Shown here: positions 44,238-53,433 of the stretch, piece by piece
How the letters are laid out: every line of letters begins with the position of its first letter
Position numbering within the stretch: the first letter of the stretch is position 1
Assembly: GCA_036703985.1 (NCBI GenBank)
Contig: DATNQN010000075.1
Coordinates: forward strand, 57,257-121,256
Source: Leptolyngbyaceae cyanobacterium
GTDB taxonomy: Bacteria; Cyanobacteriota; Cyanobacteriia; Cyanobacteriales; Aerosakkonemataceae
Direction: 5' to 3'
Length of the DNA stretch: 64,000 nt
Made by a program: the position numbers and the translations under genes
The notes under the pieces: generated by a model
Database searches by the model: none
The model's input: the letters and a program-made list of their open reading frames with translations, nothing else
What the model was told of the DNA's origin: nothing

Positions 44238-46193
44238 TCAATTTCTCCTTTTCACATTATCTTTTCTGTTCAAACTAGAGGTTTCTTTATCTTTGTTTGC
44301 TTCTACAAAGAATAAAGCTTTTTTTGCCCTTGTTATCGCTACATATTTAAGGTTTAGCTCTTGCATTTTTTCCCAAGGTTGTTGATTTTCGCGTTTCAAA
44401 GGTAATAAATCGGGTCTGATAATAAATACTCGATCGTTCTCTAATCCCTTAGCTTTGTGTACTGTTGAAAGCGTAACACCTGATTTATTTGTGCTGAATA
44501 ATTCCTTTATTTGTTTACACAATTCATCTACCTTTTTAGGCTTAAATTCATTAAAACAGGCCATAATTCCATTACAATAATCGTTAAATAAGTCTATTTG
44601 TTCTTGGCTGTTATTTCTTCTATTTAAATCGGTAACTTTTTGCGCTCGGTATTTATTTAAATTATCCAAAAAATTACCAAAGTCATACTTTGCCATTCCA
44701 TCGACATCATGAATAATTTTAATTAAGTTATCTCCAATATCTTGTCCAATTACTTTGGCATTAATCTGCTTACTAATTAGCTTGATACAAGTTTCAATCA
44801 GAGGAGCAGTCATTCTACAAAGAATTAAGTCACCGCTTTGGATCGTATAAGGTAGCCTATTCTCGACAATTTTTTCAACTATTCCGAGCGGTGCAGAAGG
44901 CTTAGCTTCAATTTGCGGTACTATCTCGCGGGCTAATTTAATTACTTTTTCAGGACAGCGATAGCAGATTGATAGGGGCATTAAGTGAGCATTTATGCGA
45001 TTTTTTATATTCCAAAATGATTTAGCATCAGCCCCAGCAAAACCATAAATGCTTTGCCTGGGATCGCCAACAAACAGCATTCTTCCGCTCTTTGCACGAG
45101 CTTTAAGCACTAATTCAAGCTGGGCTTTACTGAAGTCTTGAGCTTCATCTACAAAAATCCACTCGAATTTTCTTTGCGGTTGCAGATTCCAAATGTGAGG
45201 AAGATACAGTTGGTCTTCAAAACTAATAATTTTATCCTGCTTCGCTAGTTGTTCACCCTTCAACAACACAGCTTGTACTTCCGGTATATAAGCTTCTAGT
45301 TCGTCTTCTTTGATTCCGATCCCAAAATGCTCTACCATTTCTTTCATCGCTTTGCGATCGCTTGGCTCAGTTAAGGTACATTGCACGAAATTTACTAAAT
45401 CGTTAATAATTATCTCTACTTCGTCTAATTTAGGAAGTTTTCTTTCTTTTTTGTTATATTTTCCTTGGTGTTTAGCTTGCTTTATTTCTCGGCGATAAAA
45501 AAGCAAAAGCCTTTCATAAATTTTAGAAAGTTGCCTCTTGATTATTTTGCCATACTTATACTGTTCGGTTTTGGTTTCTCCTAATTCATGGTAAAGACAA
45601 TTGTGACCAATACTATGAATAGTCTTAACCACCATAAATTTAGGTACTTTAGGTCTTAAATTTTCAATAATATTTTTGTTAAAAGCGACGAATAAAGCAT
45701 TAGATGTATTGAGTAACTTAGCTGCTTCAACAAGAGTTGTAGTTTTCCCACTTCCAGCAACAGCTTCAACAATACCGTCGCCTTGTCCACACGTAATCCA
45801 GTCAAAAATTGCCTGTTGGTATTGGGAAGGCGTAAAACCCGCTTTTTTATTAAGACGATCGTGATTTATTTTAGCTGCTTTCTCATGTTCATCACCTTTG
45901 TTATTAGCTTCTTTATTAAATGCTGGATTTGGCAATTTTTCTGTATCCTTCACCTTGGAAAAGGTAGCACCTCTCCCATGCTTTTTGTCTAATTTATTAA
46001 CTAAATTAATGTCTTGGGTTTCAAACTCTATATGCAAACATCCGTAGAAAACTTTTGAATCTCTTTTTACGAGCGGCTGAATATTTTGCTTAGCTAGCCA
46101 TTCAAGTACAACTTTTTGATTGCTGGCTGGAAAAATGAGATTACATAAGATAACATCGTTTTTCACATTTTTAATTGTGAATCGAGTAACCAT
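44238..46193 (-). CDS. UvrD/Rep-like superfamily 1A DNA helicase
   Basis: 651 residues. The first ~115 residues are a non-helicase N-terminal region. The SF1A motifs follow in order: Walker A AVAGSGKTTTL (about 144-154), FVDEAQDFS (II), VGDPRQSIYGFAG (III), LSICYRCP (IV), STVHKAKGLENDRVF (V) and KYVAITRAKKALFF (VI). It is shorter than UvrD, with reduced 1B/2B insertions, as in helicases of defence islands. Same strand as zorA, 450 bp upstream of it. It might act with the Zorya-like set in place of ZorD, but it could equally be independent. Confidence 0.88.
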   Translation of the reverse strand: MVTRFTIKNVKNDVILCNLIFPASNQKVVLEWLAKQNIQPLVKRDSKVFYGCLHIEFETQDINLVNKLDKKHGRGATFSKVKDTEKLPNPAFNKEANNKGDEHEKAAKINHDRLNKKAGFTPSQYQQAIFDWITCGQGDGIVEAVAGSGKTTTLVEAAKLLNTSNALFVAFNKNIIENLRPKVPKFMVVKTIHSIGHNCLYHELGETKTEQYKYGKIIKRQLSKIYERLLLFYRREIKQAKHQGKYNKKERKLPKLDEVEIIINDLVNFVQCTLTEPSDRKAMKEMVEHFGIGIKEDELEAYIPEVQAVLLKGEQLAKQDKIISFEDQLYLPHIWNLQPQRKFEWIFVDEAQDFSKAQLELVLKARAKSGRMLFVGDPRQSIYGFAGADAKSFWNIKNRINAHLMPLSICYRCPEKVIKLAREIVPQIEAKPSAPLGIVEKIVENRLPYTIQSGDLILCRMTAPLIETCIKLISKQINAKVIGQDIGDNLIKIIHDVDGMAKYDFGNFLDNLNKYRAQKVTDLNRRNNSQEQIDLFNDYCNGIMACFNEFKPKKVDELCKQIKELFSTNKSGVTLSTVHKAKGLENDRVFIIRPDLLPLKRENQQPWEKMQELNLKYVAITRAKKALFFVEANKDKETSSLNRKDNVKRRN

Positions 46194-46369
46194 CCTTGCA
46201 CACCCTCAAATACAGCTATTCCATACTTATTTGAATAACAAGTTATATATTGCCACAAATCCATAGCCGCTAGAATAAAAATTGAGTCCTTGTTGCCGTG
46301 ACGCTTAGCTCAAGCATATCTATAAGCAGTTGAAGAATTAACTAAAGATGTAGAATATCAATTTTATCA

Positions 46370-46639
46370 CTATAAATTCTGATAAACTTCATCATCGTTA
46401 CGCTTACCCACTCTAAACGCCTGCACCTCACCCTCTTCTATAGTAGAAAGAATCCGATACTCCCCTTGATCGACGCGGTAAGCTGTTTCATAATCCTCCA
46501 ATTTCTTGCAGTCTTGCGGTAGAGGATTGCTTTGAAAAGAAAATATTTTTTTCACAACCTGCTTGAACTGCTTAAGTTGTAAATTATACAACTCTTTTTC
46601 AGCAGCTTTTGTAAGTCGTAAGGCGTAGCGTTCAGTAAT
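46370..46639 (-). CDS. RelE/ParE-type toxin
   Basis: 89 residues if read from 46639. RYALRLTKAAEKELYNL then FKQVVKKIFSFQSNPLPQDCKKL and YRVDQGEYRILSTIEE is a RelE-superfamily toxin. No ATG/GTG begins the full-length frame. The expected start codon is an ATT (46639) overlapping the antitoxin stop; a TTG at 46591 would remove the first helix. With a broken antitoxin just upstream, the toxin may be silent. Confidence 0.7.
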   Translation of the reverse strand: MTERYALRLTKAAEKELYNLQLKQFKQVVKKIFSFQSNPLPQDCKKLEDYETAYRVDQGEYRILSTIEEGEVQAFRVGKRNDDEVYQNL

Positions 46640-46924
46640 TGATAATATTCTCGATAGTTAAGTCAGTAACATGCAGTTTATTGTACCCTTCTATGACTTC
46701 TTCAATAGTGGCAAATTCACCATCATGTTCAGCCATCGCACGGCGCATCATTTCAGCATCAATGGCGTTTTCCAAGGCTTCCAATCGCTTCAAATCTGCA
46801 TAACTAATAATGGCTGCTACTGCTTTACCTTCCCGTTCAATTACTACTCTCTCTCCGCGACGCCTACACTAGTAATAATTTCTACAAAACGCTCTTGAGC
46901 TTGACTTGAATCTACTTTTGTCAT
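46632..46924 (-). pseudogene. Phd/YefM-type antitoxin with 2-nt frameshift
   Basis: The frame from ATG 46924 (MTKVDSSQAQERFVEIITSV) reaches a stop after GVAERE. Removing 2 bases from the GAGAGAGAG run at about 46844-46854 restores RVVIEREGKAVAAIISYADL and a full 96-residue antitoxin ending LTIENIINY, whose stop overlaps the toxin start. The change is a dinucleotide expansion in a (GA)n tract. A sequencing error is the alternative. Confidence 0.7.
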
Positions 46925-47340
46925 ATTTAAACTCGCTAGATTCACCTATTTTAACGATAGAATAAAAAGCGTACTAATAATTAGGCAATTTTACAGAAGA
47001 CAATAAATTAGGAGTATCAATTAAATCAGCTTATGGGATAAAAAAAAGTTAATTCAGACTACTTCACAGATGAATCAATTAATGGATAAATAGGATTACA
47101 TTTTTTTTAAACTGGGCACTTTCTATAATATTAAATCAGATCGTACTCAATGGACAAAAATATAATTACAATATACAATAGCTTTGTATGACGAGGTGCC
47201 CCGAACTGCATGGGGAGGTATGGCATGGTTGAAACACCGTGCGCCTGTCAAAGAATTTCTTAACTAGAAAAAAATAACGAAATAACAAGCGCAAGCAGCA
47301 ATAGTTTTTGGCAAAAAAATCCAAACTTAAAATTTTAGAT
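46925..47340. other. A/T-rich spacer
   Basis: About 400 bases between the RelE module and hicB. I see no gene or structure beyond poly-A/T runs. Confidence 0.45.
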
Positions 47341-47535
47341 ATGCGATACAAAGTCAATTTAAAAAAATCTGATGAAGGATACGCTGTTTGGTGTCCTGCT
47401 TTACCTGGATGTTGGTCGCAGGGAGAAACAGAGTCAGAAGCATTAGAAAATATCAAAGATGCTATTCAAGCATACGTGGAAGCAGTTGAAGAATTAAATA
47501 AAGATGCAGAATCTCGCTATGTGGAAGTGGGATAA
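47341..47535 (+). CDS. HicB-family antitoxin
   Basis: 64 residues from ATG 47341 (the frame also opens at 47308, but the extra codons AKKSKLKILD look like leader). YKVNLKKSDEGYAVWCPALPGCWSQGET and ALENIKDAIQAYVEAV are the partial RNase H fold of HicB. HicB neutralises the HicA mRNA interferase. Here the downstream hicA is reduced to a stub, so this is an orphan antitoxin. Confidence 0.85.
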   Translation: MRYKVNLKKSDEGYAVWCPALPGCWSQGETESEALENIKDAIQAYVEAVEELNKDAESRYVEVG

Positions 47536-47537
47536 TT

Positions 47538-47573
47538 ATGCCAAAGCTTCCAGGTATTAATCATTTATTATAA
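47538..47573 (+). pseudogene. Truncated hicA
   Basis: MPKLPGINHLL then stop, 2 bases after hicB. This is the typical HicA N-terminus, but the rest of the ~75-residue toxin is missing. A similar sequence, ATGTGGAAGT...GATAATTA, occurs both at the hicB end (47518) and at about 47625, which may mark the edges of a deletion. Confidence 0.6.
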
Positions 47574-47648
47574 TTTATAAGATGTCTCTTGATGTTGCCT
47601 CGATCTAAGTTTTTATACTTGCTTAATGTGGAAGTCTGATAATTACTA

Positions 47649-48836
47649 TCAATTAGAAAATCTAATAATTTCAGGGATTAAATCATTCATCTTAGCAACG
47701 CAATTTTTCATATAATCACGACCTAAAAAATCACTATGTATACTCTTGTTTCGGGTTTTATCTAATCCACGTAATAGGTTTGAAATTTTTTCTATGAACT
47801 GCTGGCTTTCTTCACCAAGCTTAAATTCAATAAAGTTTTCCAAGAGTTCTAAAAATGTACCTTCAGCATTAAATTTACACTTTTCACTACCTTCATCTAA
47901 TTTACTAAAAATATACTGAAAACTGCCCAATGTTAAAGACTCATTTTTAGCTATAAAACTATATGTCTGCTGATGTAATTGCTTCTTGGCTTCTTCAGAA
48001 CATAAATTTTTGAAGGTGCTTGTCCTTTCAGTTTTTAACCATTGCCGAAACTTTTTAAATAGCTTTTGATTAATTTCTACCTCTATTGCTTTATAGTATT
48101 CGACATTGACGGCAGTCCAGTCAACCTTAAGATTTGGCTGATTATCTAAAAATCGGCATACTAATTCTCCAGTTTCAAGATATGATTTCGTTTCTCGATT
48201 CAGGGATTGCCAAACTTTCACACCATTAATTTCGGATAATTTTTCTTCCCAATATCTTCTAATATTATCTACGTCAAATTTCTCTAGAGCTATTTCTGCT
48301 CTGACTAATTCATCAATTGCATCTATTATTTGGCTGATTAGTTGCTCTTTATGAGAAGGATCGGTTATCAAATAAATTTCATCTGCTTGGCTTTTTATCT
48401 CCATTACCCTTCTCATCAAAGATCCAATTATAAGCTCTTGCTGGTCGTTCTCAAAAACTTGCCAGAATCCTTTACCTATTGCTTTTTCCATCACAGGGGC
48501 AATACGATCAACGTTTTCTTCTATTGCGATTTTCTCCGAATTAAAAATTGTTTTTTTTGGTGTAACTTTAGAACCTACTTCTCTGTCATTTTTATTTAAT
48601 ACGCAAAACAATTTAATTTTATCATTCTCTTTCGCTACAATCCAACAAATCATCGAATCAATAGAGTGACCAGCAATGTTCTTGGGGAATTGCTTTACGG
48701 AAATAGTTATTGAACCTACCTTTAGCTTACTATTTTTAGAATCCCAATTTATCTTCTTGCCAATTTCAATCTTATCAAGATTACTTTCATCCGCCAAATA
48801 TATAGTTTGTAAAATTTGAAATTCTTCTTCAGGCAT
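47649..48836 (-). CDS. Unknown protein with C-terminal HEPN-like RNxxxH motif
   Basis: 395 residues. The N-terminal ~130 residues are mixed alpha/beta (SKLKVGSITISVKQF, MICWIVAKENDKIKLFCVL); the rest is helical. Near the end GLDKTRNKSIHSDFLG contains Arg362-Asn363-x3-His367, the catalytic signature of HEPN RNases, in a helical context with a preceding long helix. HEPN proteins are frequent effectors in defence and toxin systems. Gene family not recognised; A/T-rich codon use suggests acquisition by transfer. It lies at the edge of the defence island. Confidence 0.55.
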   Translation of the reverse strand: MPEEEFQILQTIYLADESNLDKIEIGKKINWDSKNSKLKVGSITISVKQFPKNIAGHSIDSMICWIVAKENDKIKLFCVLNKNDREVGSKVTPKKTIFNSEKIAIEENVDRIAPVMEKAIGKGFWQVFENDQQELIIGSLMRRVMEIKSQADEIYLITDPSHKEQLISQIIDAIDELVRAEIALEKFDVDNIRRYWEEKLSEINGVKVWQSLNRETKSYLETGELVCRFLDNQPNLKVDWTAVNVEYYKAIEVEINQKLFKKFRQWLKTERTSTFKNLCSEEAKKQLHQQTYSFIAKNESLTLGSFQYIFSKLDEGSEKCKFNAEGTFLELLENFIEFKLGEESQQFIEKISNLLRGLDKTRNKSIHSDFLGRDYMKNCVAKMNDLIPEIIRFSN

Positions 48837-49091
48837 TTTGATTTTCCTATTACATTAAGCCTTAATTATATTAGGACTTACGCAAAGAAACCGGATTTCT
48901 ACGATAAATGGTAGGTTTCACCGCGAATGATCGACGAAGAAACAAAGGTGATAGCCCCAGCGTGCGTAAGTCCTGTATATATTACATTTACCTTAGTTAA
49001 ATTACACTTCGGTAGTCCTAGATTTTAAGGGCTACAATAAACCATAAGTCCTTACTGCTCAAACCCTGACTCCGATCAAACTTAACCCTTT

Positions 49092-50996
49092 ATGTCCGTA
49101 GAATTCCTAGACGCTTTTGATGTTATCGTTGTCGGTGCAGGTCACTCCGGCTGCGAAGCTGCACTTGCTACCGCACGCCTGGGTTGTCGCACTCTGCTGT
49201 TAACCCTGAATTTGGATAAAATTGCTTGGCAACCTTGCAACCCGGCGGTGGGTGGGCCTGCTAAGTCGCAATTGACACATGAGGTAGATGCTCTCGGCGG
49301 CGAAATTGGCAAAATGGCCGATCGCACTTACCTACAAAAACGAGTGCTAAACTCCTCCAGAGGGCCAGCAGTTTGGGCGTTACGGGCGCAAACTGACAAG
49401 CGGGAATATGCGGCGGTGATGAAACGGATTATCGAAAATCAGGATAATCTGACTGTCCGGGAAGGCATGGTGACGGACTTGGTTTTGGGTAAAAATGACG
49501 AAATTATCGGTGTCGAAACTTACTTCGGCGTAGCTTTCGAGTGCAAAGCAGTCATCCTTACTACTGGTACGTTCTTGGGTGGTAAGATTTGGGTAGGCAA
49601 CAAGTCGATGGCAGCCGGACGTGCGGGAGAATTCGCCGCTGTTGGTTTGACGGAAACTCTCAACCGCTTGGGTTTTGAAACCGGACGCCTCAAGACAGGA
49701 ACTCCGGCGCGAGTTGATAAGCGTTCCGTTGATTACAGTAAAATGGAACCGCAACCGGGTGATGAAGAGGTGCGCTGGTTTAGTTTCGATCCCCAATTGT
49801 GGGTAGAACGGGAACAAATGCCATGTTACATCACCCGCACCACAGCAGAAACTCATCGCCTAATTCGGGAAAATCTCCACTTGTCTCCAGTGTACGGCGG
49901 TTGGGTGGATGCGAAAGGGCCCCGTTATTGTCCTAGCATTGAAGATAAAATTGTTCGATTTGCTGATAAGGAAAGTCACCAAATCTTTATCGAACCGGAA
50001 GGTCGAGATATTCCAGAATTGTATATTCAAGGTTTCTCGACTGGGTTGCCGGAAGGGTTGCAATTGCAAATGTTGCGGAGTCTTCCCGGTTTGGAAAATT
50101 GCGCCATGTTGCGTCCGGCTTATGCAGTTGAGTATGATTATTTACCTGCTACTCAGTGTTATCCGACGCTGATGACTAAGAAAATTGAGGGTTTGTTCTG
50201 CGCTGGACAAATTAACGGTACTACTGGATACGAGGAAGCTGCCGCACAGGGAATTGTGGCGGGGATTAATGCGGCGCGGTTGGTGCGGGGTGAGGAACTT
50301 ATCGTATTTCCTCGCGAACAAAGCTATTTGGGTACGTTGGTAGATGACTTGTGTACGAAGGATTTGCGAGAACCTTATCGGATGCTGACTTCGCGATCGG
50401 AATATCGTTTACTATTGCGATCGGATAATGCAGACCAACGCATGACTCCCTTGGGACGAGAAATTGGTTTGATCGATGACCGTCGCTGGGAGATGTTCCA
50501 ACGCAAACAAGAAAATATCACCGCCGAGAAAGAACGGCTGTATTCGACGCGCATTAAAGAACATGATGAAATTGGCAAAGCGATCGCATCCGATACCCAA
50601 CAAGCGATCAAAGGTTCGATTACCCTGGCTGACTTGTTGCGTCGTCCGGGATTCCATTATGTCGATCTAGATCGATACGGATTAAGCAATTCCCATCTCA
50701 ATTCAACAGAAAGAGAAGGTACTGAAATAGATATCAAATATTCCGGATATCTCCAACGACAACAAAATCAAATCGACCAAATTGCCAAACACGAACATCG
50801 CAAACTGCCAGCAGATTTAGATTATGCTGCCATTGAAACCCTTTCTAAAGAATCTCGCGAAAAGCTAGCAAAAGTCAGACCTCTGACGATCGGACAAGCT
50901 GCTAGAATTGGCGGTGTTAATCCGGCAGATGTTAACGCATTGCTGATTTATTTGGAATTGCGAAATCGGCAACTAGCTACGATTGGTGAAAGTTAG
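49092..50996 (+). CDS. mnmG: tRNA uridine-5-carboxymethylaminomethyl modification enzyme MnmG
   Basis: 634 residues, full length. FAD-binding [19 protein letters not shown] at the N-terminus, [49 protein letters not shown] and the C-terminal GidA-associated helices ([21 protein letters not shown]) are present. With MnmE it modifies U34 of tRNAs reading NNA/NNG codons. mnmE is not nearby. The start ATG at 49092 precedes [14 protein letters not shown] as in relatives. Confidence 0.97.
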   Translation: MSVEFLDAFDVIVVGAGHSGCEAALATARLGCRTLLLTLNLDKIAWQPCNPAVGGPAKSQLTHEVDALGGEIGKMADRTYLQKRVLNSSRGPAVWALRAQTDKREYAAVMKRIIENQDNLTVREGMVTDLVLGKNDEIIGVETYFGVAFECKAVILTTGTFLGGKIWVGNKSMAAGRAGEFAAVGLTETLNRLGFETGRLKTGTPARVDKRSVDYSKMEPQPGDEEVRWFSFDPQLWVEREQMPCYITRTTAETHRLIRENLHLSPVYGGWVDAKGPRYCPSIEDKIVRFADKESHQIFIEPEGRDIPELYIQGFSTGLPEGLQLQMLRSLPGLENCAMLRPAYAVEYDYLPATQCYPTLMTKKIEGLFCAGQINGTTGYEEAAAQGIVAGINAARLVRGEELIVFPREQSYLGTLVDDLCTKDLREPYRMLTSRSEYRLLLRSDNADQRMTPLGREIGLIDDRRWEMFQRKQENITAEKERLYSTRIKEHDEIGKAIASDTQQAIKGSITLADLLRRPGFHYVDLDRYGLSNSHLNSTEREGTEIDIKYSGYLQRQQNQIDQIAKHEHRKLPADLDYAAIETLSKESREKLAKVRPLTIGQAARIGGVNPADVNALLIYLELRNRQLATIGES

Positions 50997-51282
50997 ATGG
51001 TTCTCAAAACTTTATCTGGGGATATTTTTTACCACAGATATCCACAGATAAACACAGATGAACACAGATAATAGAAGAATTCAGCGATCGGAATCATTCA
51101 ACTGCCAGTCAGACTCAATTCATTCTGACTCCTGACTCCTGAATTCTTTCTCCACAATCCCACTACCCACTACCCTTGACTGTGTTAATTTAAATTTTTA
51201 TCAAAATTTCCGGGTAACATCTAGCGTCAAACGCATCTTTAGACGCTATATTTAGCTTCAGCAGCAATTAAGCAAGCCATCT
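50997..51282. other. Spacer with CACAGAT and CTGACTCCTGA repeats
   Basis: CCACAGATAAACACAGATGA units at about 51040-51070 and CTGACTCCTGACTCCTGA at about 51126-51143; the second matches the tandem repeat at 52717. No gene seen. Confidence 0.55.
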
Positions 51283-52608
51283 ATGTCTCAGGAAGTCAGC
51301 AACAACCGGATAGCCCTCAAGCCATCGGAAGGACAAGCACCGATCGAACCTTGGTCGATGGATAAATCTGCCGATCGCTTAATGGATGACGTATTCGCAG
51401 ACGTTGACATGATGATCGATAGTGGCGGCGAACCACCCGTGGAGACTCCCCAAGAAGAATACGTCTCCCTACAGCAGATGAGTATTCCCTCCATTAACAT
51501 ACCGCCAGGAACGGTATCACGTCCTGTGCAGGTTCCTCCCACTATTGATGCAGAGAAAAGCCAAAAGCCCGATGAACAAGGCAGATCCCTGAATAAAATG
51601 CTGCTGGGGGCGGCTTGTGCTTCCTTGGCCTTTATTTTACTCTTGTGGTTGGCTGGTCAAGGCAGATTAAATAGCTTGTTTGGGATGAAGACCGCATCAG
51701 TACCAGAAGCTCAAAAAGTTCCCACAGAGGCGGATAACCAATTTATCGATTATATGCAGCGATCGATCGACATCATTGGTCAGAAATCCTCAGAAAAAGA
51801 CAATAGAGAAGTTGCTGTCCTTCCCCCACCGCCCATTGCTAACAACTTAGTACCAGTTCCCGCCCCCGGAAATTTACCCCAAAATCCCAACCGCCCTCAA
51901 AGCGTTCTGGAACGAGTTTACATTCCTGTTTTCCCAAGACCTCAAATAGTTTACGGCAATCCCCCCGCACCACCAGCGGCTAACCCATCTCCTACCGTCG
52001 CTGCTGCTGCACCTAATACTAATACAGCTAAACCTTCTCCAACCGTAGCCGCTAGCGCACGTCCCACAGCTAAACCAGCGCCAACTGCGGTTGCTAGCGC
52101 ACGCCCCACAGCTAAGCCAGCGCCGACTGCGGTTGCTAGCGCACGCCCCACGACTACTCCATCCGCTACCGTCGCAGCCTCTCCCCGTCCGAGTGCGAAA
52201 CCTTCACCCACCGCAGCAGCTACAGCAAGGGCGACGGCTACTCCATCTGCTACCGTGGGAGCAGCCCCACGTCCGAGTGCGGCTACTTCTCCCAGAGTAA
52301 CTGCGCCATCTTCTCCCAGTCCGGTAGCAGCATCGCCTTTACCAGTTCCGCAACCAACCTTTAGACCCCAGCCAACTACTACCCAGGCTGCTGCATCTAC
52401 ACCCGCGATTCGTCATACTTTGGTGGGCGTGCTATCTTTGGGTGACAAATCAGCCGCTATTTTTGAAGTTAATGGTGCTTCCCGACGGATTTATGTAGGA
52501 GAAAGCATTGCTTCTAGCGGTTGGACTTTAGTAGAAGTCAAGAATGATGAAGCGCTGATCCGCCGCAATGGAGAAGTGCGATCGATTTATGTAGGGCAAC
52601 AATTCTAG
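51283..52608 (+). CDS. Pro/Thr/Ala-rich single-pass protein with GspC/PilP-like C-terminal domain
   Basis: 441 residues. Cytoplasmic ~100 residues, one membrane helix (about 105-124, MLLGAACASLAFILLLWLAG), then a long low-complexity region (about 225-360) made of repeats like ARPTAKPAPTAVAS. The compact C-terminal domain (about 375-441) has HTLVGVLSLGDKSAAIFEVN and IYVGESIASSGWTLVEV. That domain resembles the GspC homology region or PilP, which link inner-membrane parts of secretion or pilus machines to the secretin. The repeats at 52060-52150 are nearly identical in DNA and so likely to vary in number. Confidence 0.7.
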   Translation: MSQEVSNNRIALKPSEGQAPIEPWSMDKSADRLMDDVFADVDMMIDSGGEPPVETPQEEYVSLQQMSIPSINIPPGTVSRPVQVPPTIDAEKSQKPDEQGRSLNKMLLGAACASLAFILLLWLAGQGRLNSLFGMKTASVPEAQKVPTEADNQFIDYMQRSIDIIGQKSSEKDNREVAVLPPPPIANNLVPVPAPGNLPQNPNRPQSVLERVYIPVFPRPQIVYGNPPAPPAANPSPTVAAAAPNTNTAKPSPTVAASARPTAKPAPTAVASARPTAKPAPTAVASARPTTTPSATVAASPRPSAKPSPTAAATARATATPSATVGAAPRPSAATSPRVTAPSSPSPVAASPLPVPQPTFRPQPTTTQAAASTPAIRHTLVGVLSLGDKSAAIFEVNGASRRIYVGESIASSGWTLVEVKNDEALIRRNGEVRSIYVGQQF

Positions 52609-52716
52609 TATCTTTTAACTAAAAACCCGATCTATTTACGCCTCTGGCAGGGTGCAGGGAAAAAAGAAACAAGCTGGTGGCTTACTTCTACTGTCCTGTA
52701 CTAGAATTATTCTAAA

Positions 52717-52780
52717 TTCTGACTCCTGAATTCTGACTCCTGAATTCTAACTCCTGAATTCTAACTCCTGAATTCTGAAT
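52717..52780. repeat. Four tandem 14-bp units CTGACTCCTGAATT
   Basis: CTGACTCCTGAATT twice, then CTAACTCCTGAATT twice and a partial unit. A related fragment is at about 51126. A short variable tandem repeat just upstream of the next gene. Confidence 0.8.
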
Positions 52781-52814
52781 TGGATGCACTTAACCTATCT
52801 AGTGAGTTTTAGCA

Positions 52815-53396
52815 GTGGGTTTATTTGAAGATCTCAGTCGCTTTTTAGAAAGTCGCTTGGAAGAATTCCTGCGAAACAATCCTCATTTGGAATTGCAAGC
52901 ACTAGAGGAACAACTGCGGGAACAAGAACAAGATAGCTTGCGAATAATTAATGACCTGCAAGGGCAAGAAAAGAAATTAGAAGGAGAAATACTTGCTACT
53001 GCACAAGAAGTGAAGCGGTGGCACTTGCGAGTTGAAAAAGCCCAAGCTGCCAACAGAATGGATCTAGCAAAACCAGCACAAGAAAGAGAAGCTGCTTTGT
53101 TGCGCCAAGGCAATCAGCTTTGGGGACATATGAAAGGGGTAAAAGAGCGAATTAAGCAGGCGCAAGAATTGCTGGCAAAAATTCAGCAAAGACGGCAAGA
53201 AGTGCGGGCGAAAGCGGCGCAGATGGAAACAAATCGTGCTGCTAGCGCTAGTACGTCATCGCGATCGCAAACAGAGGGTTGGAATAAAGGATATAATACG
53301 ACATCTTTTAAAGGTGCAGACCCATTAGATGACCAGTTTAAGCGCTGGGAAGCCGAAGATGAGTTAGATCAATTGAAGCGAAATATGGGACGCTAA
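52815..53396 (+). CDS. TIGR04376 family protein
   Basis: 193 residues from GTG 52815. MGLFEDLSRFLESRLEEFLR then LELQALEEQLREQEQD and long coiled coils (about 30-140), and a C-terminal DPLDDQFKRWEAEDELDQLK, are features of this cyanobacterial family of unknown function. Members resemble PspA-like coiled-coil proteins without membrane segments. It is separated from the upstream GspC/PilP-like gene by the 14-bp tandem repeats. Confidence 0.75.
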   Translation: MGLFEDLSRFLESRLEEFLRNNPHLELQALEEQLREQEQDSLRIINDLQGQEKKLEGEILATAQEVKRWHLRVEKAQAANRMDLAKPAQEREAALLRQGNQLWGHMKGVKERIKQAQELLAKIQQRRQEVRAKAAQMETNRAASASTSSRSQTEGWNKGYNTTSFKGADPLDDQFKRWEAEDELDQLKRNMGR

Positions 53397-53433
53397 CTTT
53401 TAGCACGATCGAATATCAAAAATCTCACATCGG

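Noticed and set aside
46671..46898. 75-codon plus-strand frame
   Set aside because: It is antisense to the frameshifted Phd antitoxin, which explains the sequence better.
47166..47456. 96-codon minus-strand frame
   Set aside because: Antisense to hicB and its leader; the HicB reading has clear family motifs.
51951..52211. Gly/Ala/Val-rich minus-strand frame
   Set aside because: A shadow of the Pro/Thr/Ala tandem repeats in the 441-aa gene; low-complexity GC-rich repeats open all frames.
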